Positions 27,696-34,770 of a stretch of DNA of 42,484 nt are shown piece after piece. The notes under the pieces were generated by a model. It was not told the origin of the DNA and ran no database searches. It saw nothing but the letters and a program-made list of their open reading frames with translations. The DNA is from Pseudonocardia sp. CNS-139 (GTDB taxonomy: Bacteria > Actinomycetota > Actinomycetes > Mycobacteriales > Pseudonocardiaceae). The position numbers and the translations under genes were made by a program. The stretch's first letter is position 1; every line of letters begins with the position of its first letter. The stretch lies in assembly GCA_001942415.1 (NCBI GenBank), contig MKJX01000205.1, forward strand, positions 1 through 42,484, given 5' to 3'.

Positions 27696-28322
27696 TCAGC
27701 GCCCGGCCTGCTGGGCCTCCTGCACAGCGAGGTTCAGCTCGGTCACGTTGACCGTGGGCTCCCCGAGAAAGCCCAGCACCCGGCCGGTGCTCGCCTGTGC
27801 GACGAGCTGCTCGACCTCGCCGGTGGACAGCCCGGTCACCCGGGCCACCCGCGCGACCTGCAGCTGCGCGTACTCGGGTGAGATGTGCGGGTCGAGCCCG
27901 GAGGCCGACGTCGTCACGGCGTCCGGCGGGACGAGCGCCGGGTCGACGCCCTCCCGCTCGGCGATCAGCGCGCGGCGCTGGTTCACCGCGTCGAGCAGGT
28001 CCTCGTCGAAGCCGCCCTTGTTCGAGCCGCCCGACGTGGACGTGTCGGCCGGGCCGAGCACGTCCTCCGACGAGGCGGACGGCCGGGTGTGGAAGTACGG
28101 GTCGGCGGCCGGGTCGGCCGGCACCGGGTCGATGCCGATCAGCGACGACCCGACCGGCTGGCCGTCGGCGTTCGTGATGACCGAGCCCTCGGCCCGGCCC
28201 GCCAGCCCGGGGATGTGCGCGATCCCGTAGGTGACCAGCGGGTAGACGACTCCGCAGATGATCGTCATGGCGATGACGACGCGGAGTGCGACCGCCGTCT
28301 GGCGCCACAGCATGGTGGTCAT
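27696..28322 (-). CDS. kdpC: Potassium-transporting ATPase subunit KdpC
   Basis: KdpC is the single-span subunit that stabilises the KdpFABC complex and aids ATP binding. The 208 residues start MTTMLWRQTAVALRVVIAMT with one membrane helix (VVIAMTIICGVVYPLVTYGI). Family motifs are GQPVGSSLIG, YFHTRPSAS, SGGSNKG, SGLDPHISPEYAQLQV and VNVTELNLAV. Complete and undamaged, it starts 3 bp after kdpB. Confidence 0.97.
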   Translation of the reverse strand: MTTMLWRQTAVALRVVIAMTIICGVVYPLVTYGIAHIPGLAGRAEGSVITNADGQPVGSSLIGIDPVPADPAADPYFHTRPSASSEDVLGPADTSTSGGSNKGGFDEDLLDAVNQRRALIAEREGVDPALVPPDAVTTSASGLDPHISPEYAQLQVARVARVTGLSTGEVEQLVAQASTGRVLGFLGEPTVNVTELNLAVQEAQQAGR

Positions 28323-28325
28323 GGG

Positions 28326-30386
28326 TCAGATTCCCGGAATGAGTCGGACGAGGAGGTCGATCAGGAAGATCCCGATGAACGGCGTGACGACACCGCCGAG
28401 ACCGTAGATCCACAGGTTGCGCCGCAGCAGCGAGGCCGCGCTCGAGGGCCGGTACTGCACACCGCGCAGGGCCAGCGGGATCAGCGCCACGATGACCAGC
28501 GCGTTGAAGATCACCGCGGAGAGGATCGCGGACTGCGGCGTCGCCAGCTGCATGATGTTGAGCGCACCCAGCGACGGGTAGATCGCCACGAACATCGCCG
28601 GCAGGATCGCGAAGTACTTCGCGAGGTCGTTGGCGATGCTGAACGTGGTGAGCGCGCCGCGGGTGATCAGCAGCTGCTTGCCGATCTCGACGATCTCGAT
28701 GAGCTTGGTCGGGTCGGAGTCGAGGTCGACCATGTTGCCGGCCTCTTTGGCCGCGGACGTCCCCGAGTTCATCGCGACGCCCACGTCGGCCTGGGCGAGC
28801 GCCGGCGCGTCGTTGGTGCCGTCGCCGGTCATCGCGACGAGCCGCCCGCCCTCCTGCTCCTTCTTGATCAGCGCCATCTTGTCCTCGGGAGTCGCCTCCG
28901 CGAGGTAGTCGTCGACGCCGGCCTCCGCGGCGATGACCCGTGCGGTGCGCGGGTTGTCACCCGTGATCATCACCGTGCGGATGCCCATCGCGCGCAGCGC
29001 CGTGAACCGCTCCTTGATGCCGGGCTTGACCACGTCGGAGAGGCGGATGACGCCGAGCACACGCGCCCCGCCGGGGCCCTTCTCCGCGACCACGAGCGGC
29101 GTGCCGCCGTCGCCGGAGATCTCGTCGACGATCGCCTCGGCCTCGCGGCTGGTCGTGCCCGTCCAGCCGGCCACGGCGGAGCCGGCGCCCTTGCGGACGG
29201 CGCGGCCCTCGACGTCGACCCCGGACATGCGGGTCTGGGCCGTGAACGGCACGAACTCGAGCACGGCCTCGGCCGCGGTGGCCTCGGCGGGCAGCCCGTG
29301 CTCGCGCGCGGTCAGCTCCACGATGGAGCGGCCCTCGGGCGTCTGGTCGGCGAGGCTGGACAGCCGCGCCGCGGCCGCCAGCTCCGCGACGGTGACGCCG
29401 TTCACCGGGTGCAGCGCGGTGGCCTGCCGGTTGCCGAACGTGATCGTGCCGGTCTTGTCGAGCAGCAGCGTGTCGATGTCGCCCGCGGCCTCGACGGCCC
29501 GGCCGGACGTCGCCAGCACGTTGCGCTGCACGAGCCGGTCCATGCCGGCGATGCCGATGGCCGAGAGCAGCGCGCCGATCGTGGTCGGGATGAGACACAC
29601 GAGCAGCGCGGTGAGGACGGTCAGCGTCTGCTCCTGGCCCGCGTACGCGCTCATCGGCGCGACCGCGACCACGGCCAGCAGGAAGATGATCGTCAGCGCG
29701 GCCAGCAGGATCGTCAGCGCGATCTCGTTGGGGGTCTTCTGCCGCGACGCGCCCTCGACCAGCGCGATCATCCGGTCGACGAACGTCTCGCCGGGCTTGG
29801 TGGTGATCCGCACGACGATCCGGTCGGACAGCACCGTGGTGCCGCCGGTGACGGCACTGCGGTCGCCGCCGGCCTCGCGGATGACGGGCGCGGACTCGCC
29901 GGTGATGGCCGACTCGTCCACGGTGGCGATGCCCTCGACGACGTCGCCGTCACCGGGGATCGTCTCCCCGGCCTCGACGACCACGAGGTCCCCGACCTTC
30001 AGGTCGGTGCCGGCCACCTGCTCCTCGGCGCCGCCCCGGCCGAGCCGGCGGGCGACCGTCTCGCGCTTGGTGCGGCGCAGGGTCTCGGCCTGCGCCTTGC
30101 CCCGGCCCTCGGCCACGGCCTCGGCCAGGTTGGCGAAGAGCACCGTGAACCACAGCCACACGGCGATGAGCCACGCGAAGACGCTCGGCTGGAGGATCGC
30201 GAAGACCGTGACCACCACGGAGCCGACCCACACCACGAACATGACGGGGTTGCGCAGCTGGGTGCGGGGGTCGAGCTTGCGCAGCGCGTCGGGCAGCGAC
30301 GCGACGAGCTGGCGGGGGCTGAACGCCCCCGCACCGACCGCGGCGGGTGCGGCCGCCGCCGGCCGTTCCTGCAGACCGGTTGTCAT
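28326..30386 (-). CDS. kdpB: Potassium-transporting P-type ATPase subunit KdpB
   Basis: KdpB hydrolyses ATP to drive potassium uptake through KdpA. The 686 residues include the actuator loop ITGESAPV, the phosphorylation site LLDKTGTITFGNRQ, nucleotide-domain motifs (KGAGSAVAGW and GDGTNDAPALAQADVGVAM), and membrane helices at both ends. The ATG overlaps the kdpA stop (ATGA). It is intact. Confidence 0.98.
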   Translation of the reverse strand: MTTGLQERPAAAAPAAVGAGAFSPRQLVASLPDALRKLDPRTQLRNPVMFVVWVGSVVVTVFAILQPSVFAWLIAVWLWFTVLFANLAEAVAEGRGKAQAETLRRTKRETVARRLGRGGAEEQVAGTDLKVGDLVVVEAGETIPGDGDVVEGIATVDESAITGESAPVIREAGGDRSAVTGGTTVLSDRIVVRITTKPGETFVDRMIALVEGASRQKTPNEIALTILLAALTIIFLLAVVAVAPMSAYAGQEQTLTVLTALLVCLIPTTIGALLSAIGIAGMDRLVQRNVLATSGRAVEAAGDIDTLLLDKTGTITFGNRQATALHPVNGVTVAELAAAARLSSLADQTPEGRSIVELTAREHGLPAEATAAEAVLEFVPFTAQTRMSGVDVEGRAVRKGAGSAVAGWTGTTSREAEAIVDEISGDGGTPLVVAEKGPGGARVLGVIRLSDVVKPGIKERFTALRAMGIRTVMITGDNPRTARVIAAEAGVDDYLAEATPEDKMALIKKEQEGGRLVAMTGDGTNDAPALAQADVGVAMNSGTSAAKEAGNMVDLDSDPTKLIEIVEIGKQLLITRGALTTFSIANDLAKYFAILPAMFVAIYPSLGALNIMQLATPQSAILSAVIFNALVIVALIPLALRGVQYRPSSAASLLRRNLWIYGLGGVVTPFIGIFLIDLLVRLIPGI

Positions 30387-32055
30387 GAGAGTGCCTCTGC
30401 GATGGGTCCCAGCGCGAGCGCGGGGAAGAAGGTGAGCGCCGCGACCAGCACGATCGTGCCGCCGACGAGCACACCGAACAGGGCGCCGTCGGTCGGCAGC
30501 GTGCCCGCCCCGGCCGGGACGGAGCGCTGCTTGGCGAGCGAGCCGGCGAGCGCGAGCGCGGCGAGGATCGGCACGAACCGCCCGAAGAGCATGGCGATGC
30601 CCAGCGTGGTCTGGAAGAAGTCGCTGGTCACCGTGATGCCGGCGAACGCGCTGCCGTTGTTGTTGGCGGCGGACGCGTAGGCGTAGAGCACTTCGGAGAA
30701 CCCGTGCTCCCCGCTGTTGTTGAGGGCGTCGAGCGTGCTGGGCAGCGCGATCGCGAGCCCGGCACCGAGCAGCACGAGCGTCGGCATCGCGAGGATCGAG
30801 ATCGCCGCGGCCGTGACCTGGACGCGCCCGAGCTTCTTGCCCAGGTACTCGGGGGTGCGCCCGACCATCAGGCCGGCGAGGAACACCGCGATGACCGCCA
30901 GCACGAGGATGCCGTAGAGCCCGGCGCCCACCCCGCCCGGCGCGACCTCGCCGAGCAGCATGTTGAGCAGCACGACCCCGCCGGCGCCGCCGGTGAAGCT
31001 GTCGTGCAGCGAGTTGACCGCCCCGGTGGACGTGCCCGTCGTCGAGACGCCGAAGAGGATCGACGCCGGTATGCCGAACCGGACCTCCTTGCCCTCCATG
31101 GCCGCGCCCGCGGCCTGGGTGGCGGTGCCGTTGGGGAACACCTCGGAGAGCCAGGCGACGGTCAGCAGCGCGGCCCAGAGCAGGCCCATGACCGAGACGA
31201 GCACGAGGCCCTGCCGCCTGTTGCCCACCATCACGCCGACGTGCGGGTCAGGGCGACGGGGATGACCAGCAGCAGGAAGATCTCGAAGAGGTTGGACAGG
31301 GCGTTCGGGTTCTCGAACGGGTGCGCGGAGTTGGCGTTGAAGATGCCGCCGCCGTTCGTGCCGAACTCCTTGATGGCCTCCTGCGACGCCGTCGGCGCGA
31401 GCGGGAGCGTGTACTGCGTGCCGTCGACGTTGGTGACGTCCACGCCGGAGCGCAGCGACATCGTCACGCCCATCGCGACCAGCAGGATCGCCGCGATGAA
31501 CGAGAAGGGGAGCAGGATGCGGACGACGCCGCGGGTGAGGTCGACCCAGAAGTTGCCGAGCCGGTCGGTGGCGGAGCGGGCGAACCCGCGCACCAGCGCG
31601 ATCGCGACCGCCATGCCGACCGCGGCCGACACGACGTTCTGCACCGTGAGCCCGGCCATCTGGACGGTGTGGCCGAGCACGGTCTCGGGGACGTAGGACT
31701 GCCAGTTCGTGTTGGTCACGAACGACACGGCCGTGTTGAACGCCATCGAGGCGGGGACCGTGTCGCCGTCCACGCCGCGGCCGAAGCCCAGCGGGAGGAA
31801 CGGCTGCAGCCGCTGGAAGAGGTACACGAACACGACCGAGACGAACGAGAACCCGAGCACACCGGCCGCGTACGTGGGCCAGCGCTGCTCGGTGTTCGGG
31901 TCGACCCGGACGATCCGGTACAGGACGGTTTCGAGCCGCCAGTGCGACTCGCTGCTGTAGACGCGTGCCATGTAGTCGCCGAGCGGCTTGTACGCGAGCA
32001 CGAGGAGCAGCAGAAGAGCGCCGACCTGAAGCAGGCCGGCGAGGGTGTCGGACAT
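30383..32055 (-). CDS. kdpA: Potassium-transporting ATPase subunit KdpA (one frameshift)
   Basis: KdpA is the channel-like subunit, with four selectivity-filter-like loops: TNTNWQSY, GTNGGGIFNANSAHPFENP, TTGTSTGAVN and NNNGSAFAG. The protein starts MSDTLAGLLQVGALLLLLVL at ATG 32055 and runs to VIPVALTRT. One lost base near 31245 leads into VMVGNRRQGLVLVSVMG. Repaired length is about 557 residues, normal for KdpA. It lies 2 bp after kdpF. Confidence 0.96.
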
Positions 32056-32057
32056 TG

Positions 32058-32150
32058 TCAGAACCGTTCCGGCCGCAGGAGGGCGATGAACAGGTACACC
32101 AGCAGGCCGAGTGCGATCAGCCCGCCGACGATCAGGGCTGCGGTGTTCAC
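32058..32150 (-). CDS. kdpF: KdpF, small stabilising subunit
   Basis: This 30-codon gene starts with GTG: NTAALIVGGLIALGLLVYLF then IALLRPERF. It has one hydrophobic helix ending in the typical LLRPERF tail of KdpF. KdpF packs at the KdpA/KdpB interface. The stop lies 2 bp before kdpA. Its GTG overlaps the TGA of the micro-ORF upstream (GTGA). Confidence 0.93.
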   Translation of the reverse strand: MNTAALIVGGLIALGLLVYLFIALLRPERF

Positions 32151-32230
32151 AGGCGTTCAAGCCCCCGCAGCGTCAGCACCAGCAACGCGAAGCCGGCGAT
32201 CAGCAGCAACGCGTACAAGAGATCCGGCAC
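32147..32230 (-). CDS. 27-residue membrane micro-protein upstream of kdpF
   Basis: The GTG at 32230, 8 nt after an AGGGAG Shine-Dalgarno, opens a 27-codon frame: PDLLYALLLIAGFALLVLTL then RGLERL. It is one predicted membrane helix with a short basic tail, similar in plan to KdpF but not in sequence. Its TGA overlaps the kdpF GTG, which argues for coupled translation. It could be an extra small subunit of the pump or a translated leader. I do not recognise it as a named family. Confidence 0.72.
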   Translation of the reverse strand: MPDLLYALLLIAGFALLVLTLRGLERL

Positions 32231-32264
32231 AGTGCACTCCCTACGGAACAGTGCGCTCCTCATG

Positions 32265-32285
32265 CCCGCCGGACCGTCCGGCGGG
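32265..32285 (-). promoter_or_regulatory. Hairpin in the kdp leader
   Basis: CCCGCCGGA (32265-32273) pairs perfectly with TCCGGCGGG (32277-32285) across a 3-nt loop. It sits 35 bp ahead of the micro-ORF start, between the 11-bp repeats and the first Shine-Dalgarno, so it should be in the 5' untranslated region of the kdp mRNA. It may act in attenuation or transcript stability. Confidence 0.5.
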
Positions 32286-32330
32286 TAGACCTGCATCGTG
32301 CGCTCGGTCGGGTGGACCGCCCGGCGCTCG

Positions 32331-32380
32331 TGACGGTGGTTTGACGCGTCACGGTCGGGATACTGACGCCGTCTTGACGC
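32331..32380. promoter_or_regulatory. 11-bp-phased TGACG repeats upstream of kdp (candidate KdpE boxes)
   Basis: TGACGG at 32331 and TGACGC at 32342, 32364 and 32375 fall on an exact 11-bp register, with one empty step at 32353. They form two direct-repeat pairs 33 bp apart. OmpR/PhoB-type regulators bind direct repeats of this spacing. The site ends about 100 bp ahead of the first kdp ORF. I see no convincing -10 on the minus strand. Confidence 0.65.
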
Positions 32381-32436
32381 GCCCCACCAGATGCGCCACC
32401 CGTCCGTGCCCGGCCTGCTGCGTGGTCTCGCCGGGC

Positions 32437-32474
32437 CCGTCAGGGTTGCGGCGGGCCGCGTCAGCAGGGCGTCA
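32437..32474. promoter_or_regulatory. Second group of the same half-sites, opposite orientation
   Basis: GCGTCA occurs at 32458 and 32469, again 11 bp apart, with CCGTCA at 32437. It lies before the GTG of the plus-strand membrane protein gene (32517) and may serve that gene or act as an upstream site for kdp. The arrangement, one 11-bp pair plus a third site 21 bp away, is repeated near kimA. Confidence 0.5.
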
Positions 32475-32516
32475 GGAGGCGGCTTCGGCGGGTGGTACCG
32501 GGCGCACGGTGGTGGC

Positions 32517-32951
32517 GTGCGCGCGCCCGCTCCCGACCCGTTCCGCCTGCCCGGACCCCTGGGCGGCACGCTCGGCCTGCCGGCCGGGGCCGTCGCCGCG
32601 ATGGCCGCGTGGGCGTCGGGCGGGTCGCCGGTCGCGGGCGCGGTGCTCGCCGCCGTCGCGGCCGCCGCGCTCGCCGCCGTCACGACGCCCGTGGGCGCGC
32701 TCGGCGCCGCCGCGCTCTGCTGGGCCTGCGCCGACGGTTTCGTCGTCAACCGGTTCGGGACGCTCGGCGGCGGCGCGCGCGACCTGTGGCTGCTCGCGGT
32801 TGTGGCCGCGGCCGCTGCGGCGGCCTGGACCGCGGGCGCGCTCGTCCGGCGCCTGGTCGGGCGGCCGATCCGCCGCCCGCGGCTGCCGCGCGACTACGCT
32901 GGCGGGATCCTTCCGGTGCCGCCCCGCCACGGGACGGCCCGGCCGCTCTGA
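32517..32951 (+). CDS. Small integral membrane protein of unknown function
   Basis: From the GTG at 32517 the protein has 144 residues. It has about four hydrophobic segments (GLPAGAVAAMAAWASGG, VAGAVLAAVAAAALAAV, ALGAAALCWACADGF, WLLAVVAAAAAAAWTAGAL) and a basic proline-rich tail. A WACADGFVVNRFGTL segment looks conserved in kind among proteins next to kdp operons, as far as I recall. The open frame extends upstream to 32391, but that part overlaps the candidate KdpE sites. It is divergent from kdp and 14 bp ahead of corA. Function is unknown. Confidence 0.65.
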   Translation: MRAPAPDPFRLPGPLGGTLGLPAGAVAAMAAWASGGSPVAGAVLAAVAAAALAAVTTPVGALGAAALCWACADGFVVNRFGTLGGGARDLWLLAVVAAAAAAAWTAGALVRRLVGRPIRRPRLPRDYAGGILPVPPRHGTARPL

Positions 32952-32965
32952 CCCGGAGGAGCACC

Positions 32966-34005
32966 ATGCCGGTCGTCGACAACGCGATCTACGTCGACGG
33001 CCGCCGGGCCGTAGGCCCGTCGTCGCTGGACCGCACCTTCGAGGAGCTGCGCGACTGCGTGCCCGAGGAGAAGGGCAGGCGGTTCTGCTGGATCGGCCTG
33101 CTGCGGCCGTCCGCCGAGGAGATCACCACCGTCGCCGAGGAGTTCGGGCTGCACGGGCTCGCCGTCGAGGACACGATCAACGCCCACCAGCGGCCCAAGC
33201 TGGAGCGCTACGGCGACGTGCTGTTCGTCGTGCTCCGCCCGGCCCGCTACGTCGACCCGGTCGAGGTCGTGGAGATCGGCGAGCTGCACCTGTTCCTCGG
33301 GCCGGACTTCGTCATCACCGTGCGGCACGCGGAGGAGCCCGACCTCAAGGAGGTGCGCAAGCGCCTGGAGGCCGACCCGTCGCTGCTCGACAACGGCCCC
33401 TACGCGGTGCTCTACGCCGTGCTCGACAAGGTGGTCGACGACTACGCCCCGGTGCTCGACGGGCTGCAGGACGACGTCGACGAGATCGAGGTGCAGGTCT
33501 TCGGCGGCGACCCGCACGTGTCGAAGCGGATCTACCAGCTCTCCCGCGAGGTCATCGAGTTCCAGCGCGCCGTCGAGCCGCTGCGGGACATCTTCGACGA
33601 GCTGCGCACGCGGCTGAAGGAGCAGGCCACCGAGAGCGACCTGGAGCTGCGCCGGGCGCTGCGCGACGTCGCCGACCACGCCACCCGCGTGATGGACCGG
33701 GTGGAGGCGTACCGCCAGCTGCTCTCCAACATCCTGCAGGTCAACGCCGCGCTCGTCGGGCAGCGCCAGAACGAGGAGATGGCCCGCCTGACGCAGGCGG
33801 GCTACCAGCAGAACGAGCAGGTCAAGCGCATCTCGTCCTGGGCGGCGATCCTGTTCGCGCCCACCCTCGTCGCCTCGATCTACGGCATGAACTTCACGAA
33901 CATGCCCGAGCTGCACTGGCGCTCGGCTACCCGTTCGCCGTCGGCCTGATGGCGCTGCTCGGGATCCTGCTCTACCTGCTGTTCAAGCGCCGCGGCTGGC
34001 TGTAG
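32966..34005 (+). CDS. corA: CorA family magnesium/cobalt transporter (one frameshift)
   Basis: The ATG at 32966 has a clear GGAGGAG site. A long cytoplasmic alpha/beta domain and helical stalk are followed by two C-terminal helices with the signature YGMNFTNMPEL between them. The final helix is reached after one lost G near 33920 (restored HWALGYPFAVGLMALLGILL), ending LFKRRGWL. Repaired length is about 346 residues. CorA pentamers pass Mg2+ or Co2+ down the membrane potential. It is probably in one unit with the membrane protein 14 bp upstream. Confidence 0.95.
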
Positions 34006-34043
34006 CCCGGATCGACCCCCGACCGCGGGAGTCGCTGTCTGCC

Positions 34044-34096
34044 TTGACCGGCTTTACGGCGTAAAGGTAGCGTCACCCCGTCCTTACGACGTAAAG
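34044..34096 (+). promoter_or_regulatory. Promoter with two TetR-type palindromes ahead of the DUF4386 gene
   Basis: CTTTAC-GGC-GTAAAG (34052-34066) is a perfect palindrome. CTTAC-GAC-GTAAAG (34083-34096) is the same site minus one T. Their centres are 30 bp apart. A TTGACC -35 (34044-34049) and a TAGCGT -10 (34068-34073) are 18 bp apart, with the first palindrome filling the spacer. This is the classic layout of TetR-family repression. No TetR gene is present in the window. Confidence 0.75.
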
Positions 34097-34113
34097 GCAA
34101 CGGGGTGGGTGCG

Positions 34114-34770
34114 ATGGACTCGGACAGGCGGATGACCGCGCTCGCGGGTGCCCTGGCGGTTGTGGGCACGGTCGCGGGGGTGCTCAGCGTCGTGCCCGTG
34201 CTCGAGACGCCGGGCTACCTCGGGCTCGTCGCCGCGCACGAGGGCCAGGTGCTCGGCGGCGCGCTGGCCCAGCTCGTGATGATCCCCGCCACCGTCGGGT
34301 TCGCCCTGTGCCTCTACCCGGCGCTGCGGCGGGAGAGCGCGGCGCTCGGCCTCGGGTTCGTCGGGTTCCGGCTGGTCGCGGCCACGTTCCACTTCGCGGG
34401 TGTGATCCTGCTGGCACTGTTCCTCGTGCCGGGCTTGGACGACGCCCTTGTCGGCGAGCTGCTGCGGACGGGCCGCGACCTGGTCAACCACGTCGCCGTG
34501 GTCGTCTCCCTCGGCCTCGGCGACACCCTGCTGTTCTGCGTCCTCCACAGGGCGCGGCTGGTCCCCCGCTGGCTCTCGGTGTGGGGACTCGCCGCGGCGG
34601 CGCCGGCCGTGCTCGCGAGCGTGCTGGTGCTCGTCGGGCTGACGGGCGTCGTCACGCCGCTCTACCTGCTCATGAACGCGCCGCTGGGCGTGCAGAGCCT
34701 GGTGCTGGCCGGCTGGCTGATCGCGAAGGGGTTCTCCCCGAGGACGACGGCTACCGCTGTGCCGCTGTGA
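34114..34770 (+). CDS. DUF4386 family membrane protein
   Basis: This 218-residue protein has about six to seven membrane helices, starting MDSDRRMTALAGALAVVGTV. Family-like features are ALCLYPALRRESAALGLGFV, a GFRLVAATFHFAGV helix and the end LMNAPLGVQSLVLAGWLIAK. DUF4386 proteins have no known function and are often controlled by TetR regulators, consistent with the upstream palindromes. A GTG at 34105 is an alternative start. Its 3' end overlaps kimA by 20 bp (convergent). Confidence 0.85.
   Translation: MDSDRRMTALAGALAVVGTVAGVLSVVPVLETPGYLGLVAAHEGQVLGGALAQLVMIPATVGFALCLYPALRRESAALGLGFVGFRLVAATFHFAGVILLALFLVPGLDDALVGELLRTGRDLVNHVAVVVSLGLGDTLLFCVLHRARLVPRWLSVWGLAAAAPAVLASVLVLVGLTGVVTPLYLLMNAPLGVQSLVLAGWLIAKGFSPRTTATAVPL

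Noticed and set aside
27885..30680. A 931-codon open frame on the plus strand opposite kdpB and kdpC
   Set aside because: It is an antisense shadow of conserved genes. Its composition is Arg/Asp/His-rich with no motif, typical of high-GC antisense frames.
24371..32055. Kdp genes as a decayed pseudogene cluster
   Set aside because: Only single-base losses are present, all catalytic and pore motifs survive, and kdpB, kdpC and kdpF are intact. Sequence error is the better explanation.
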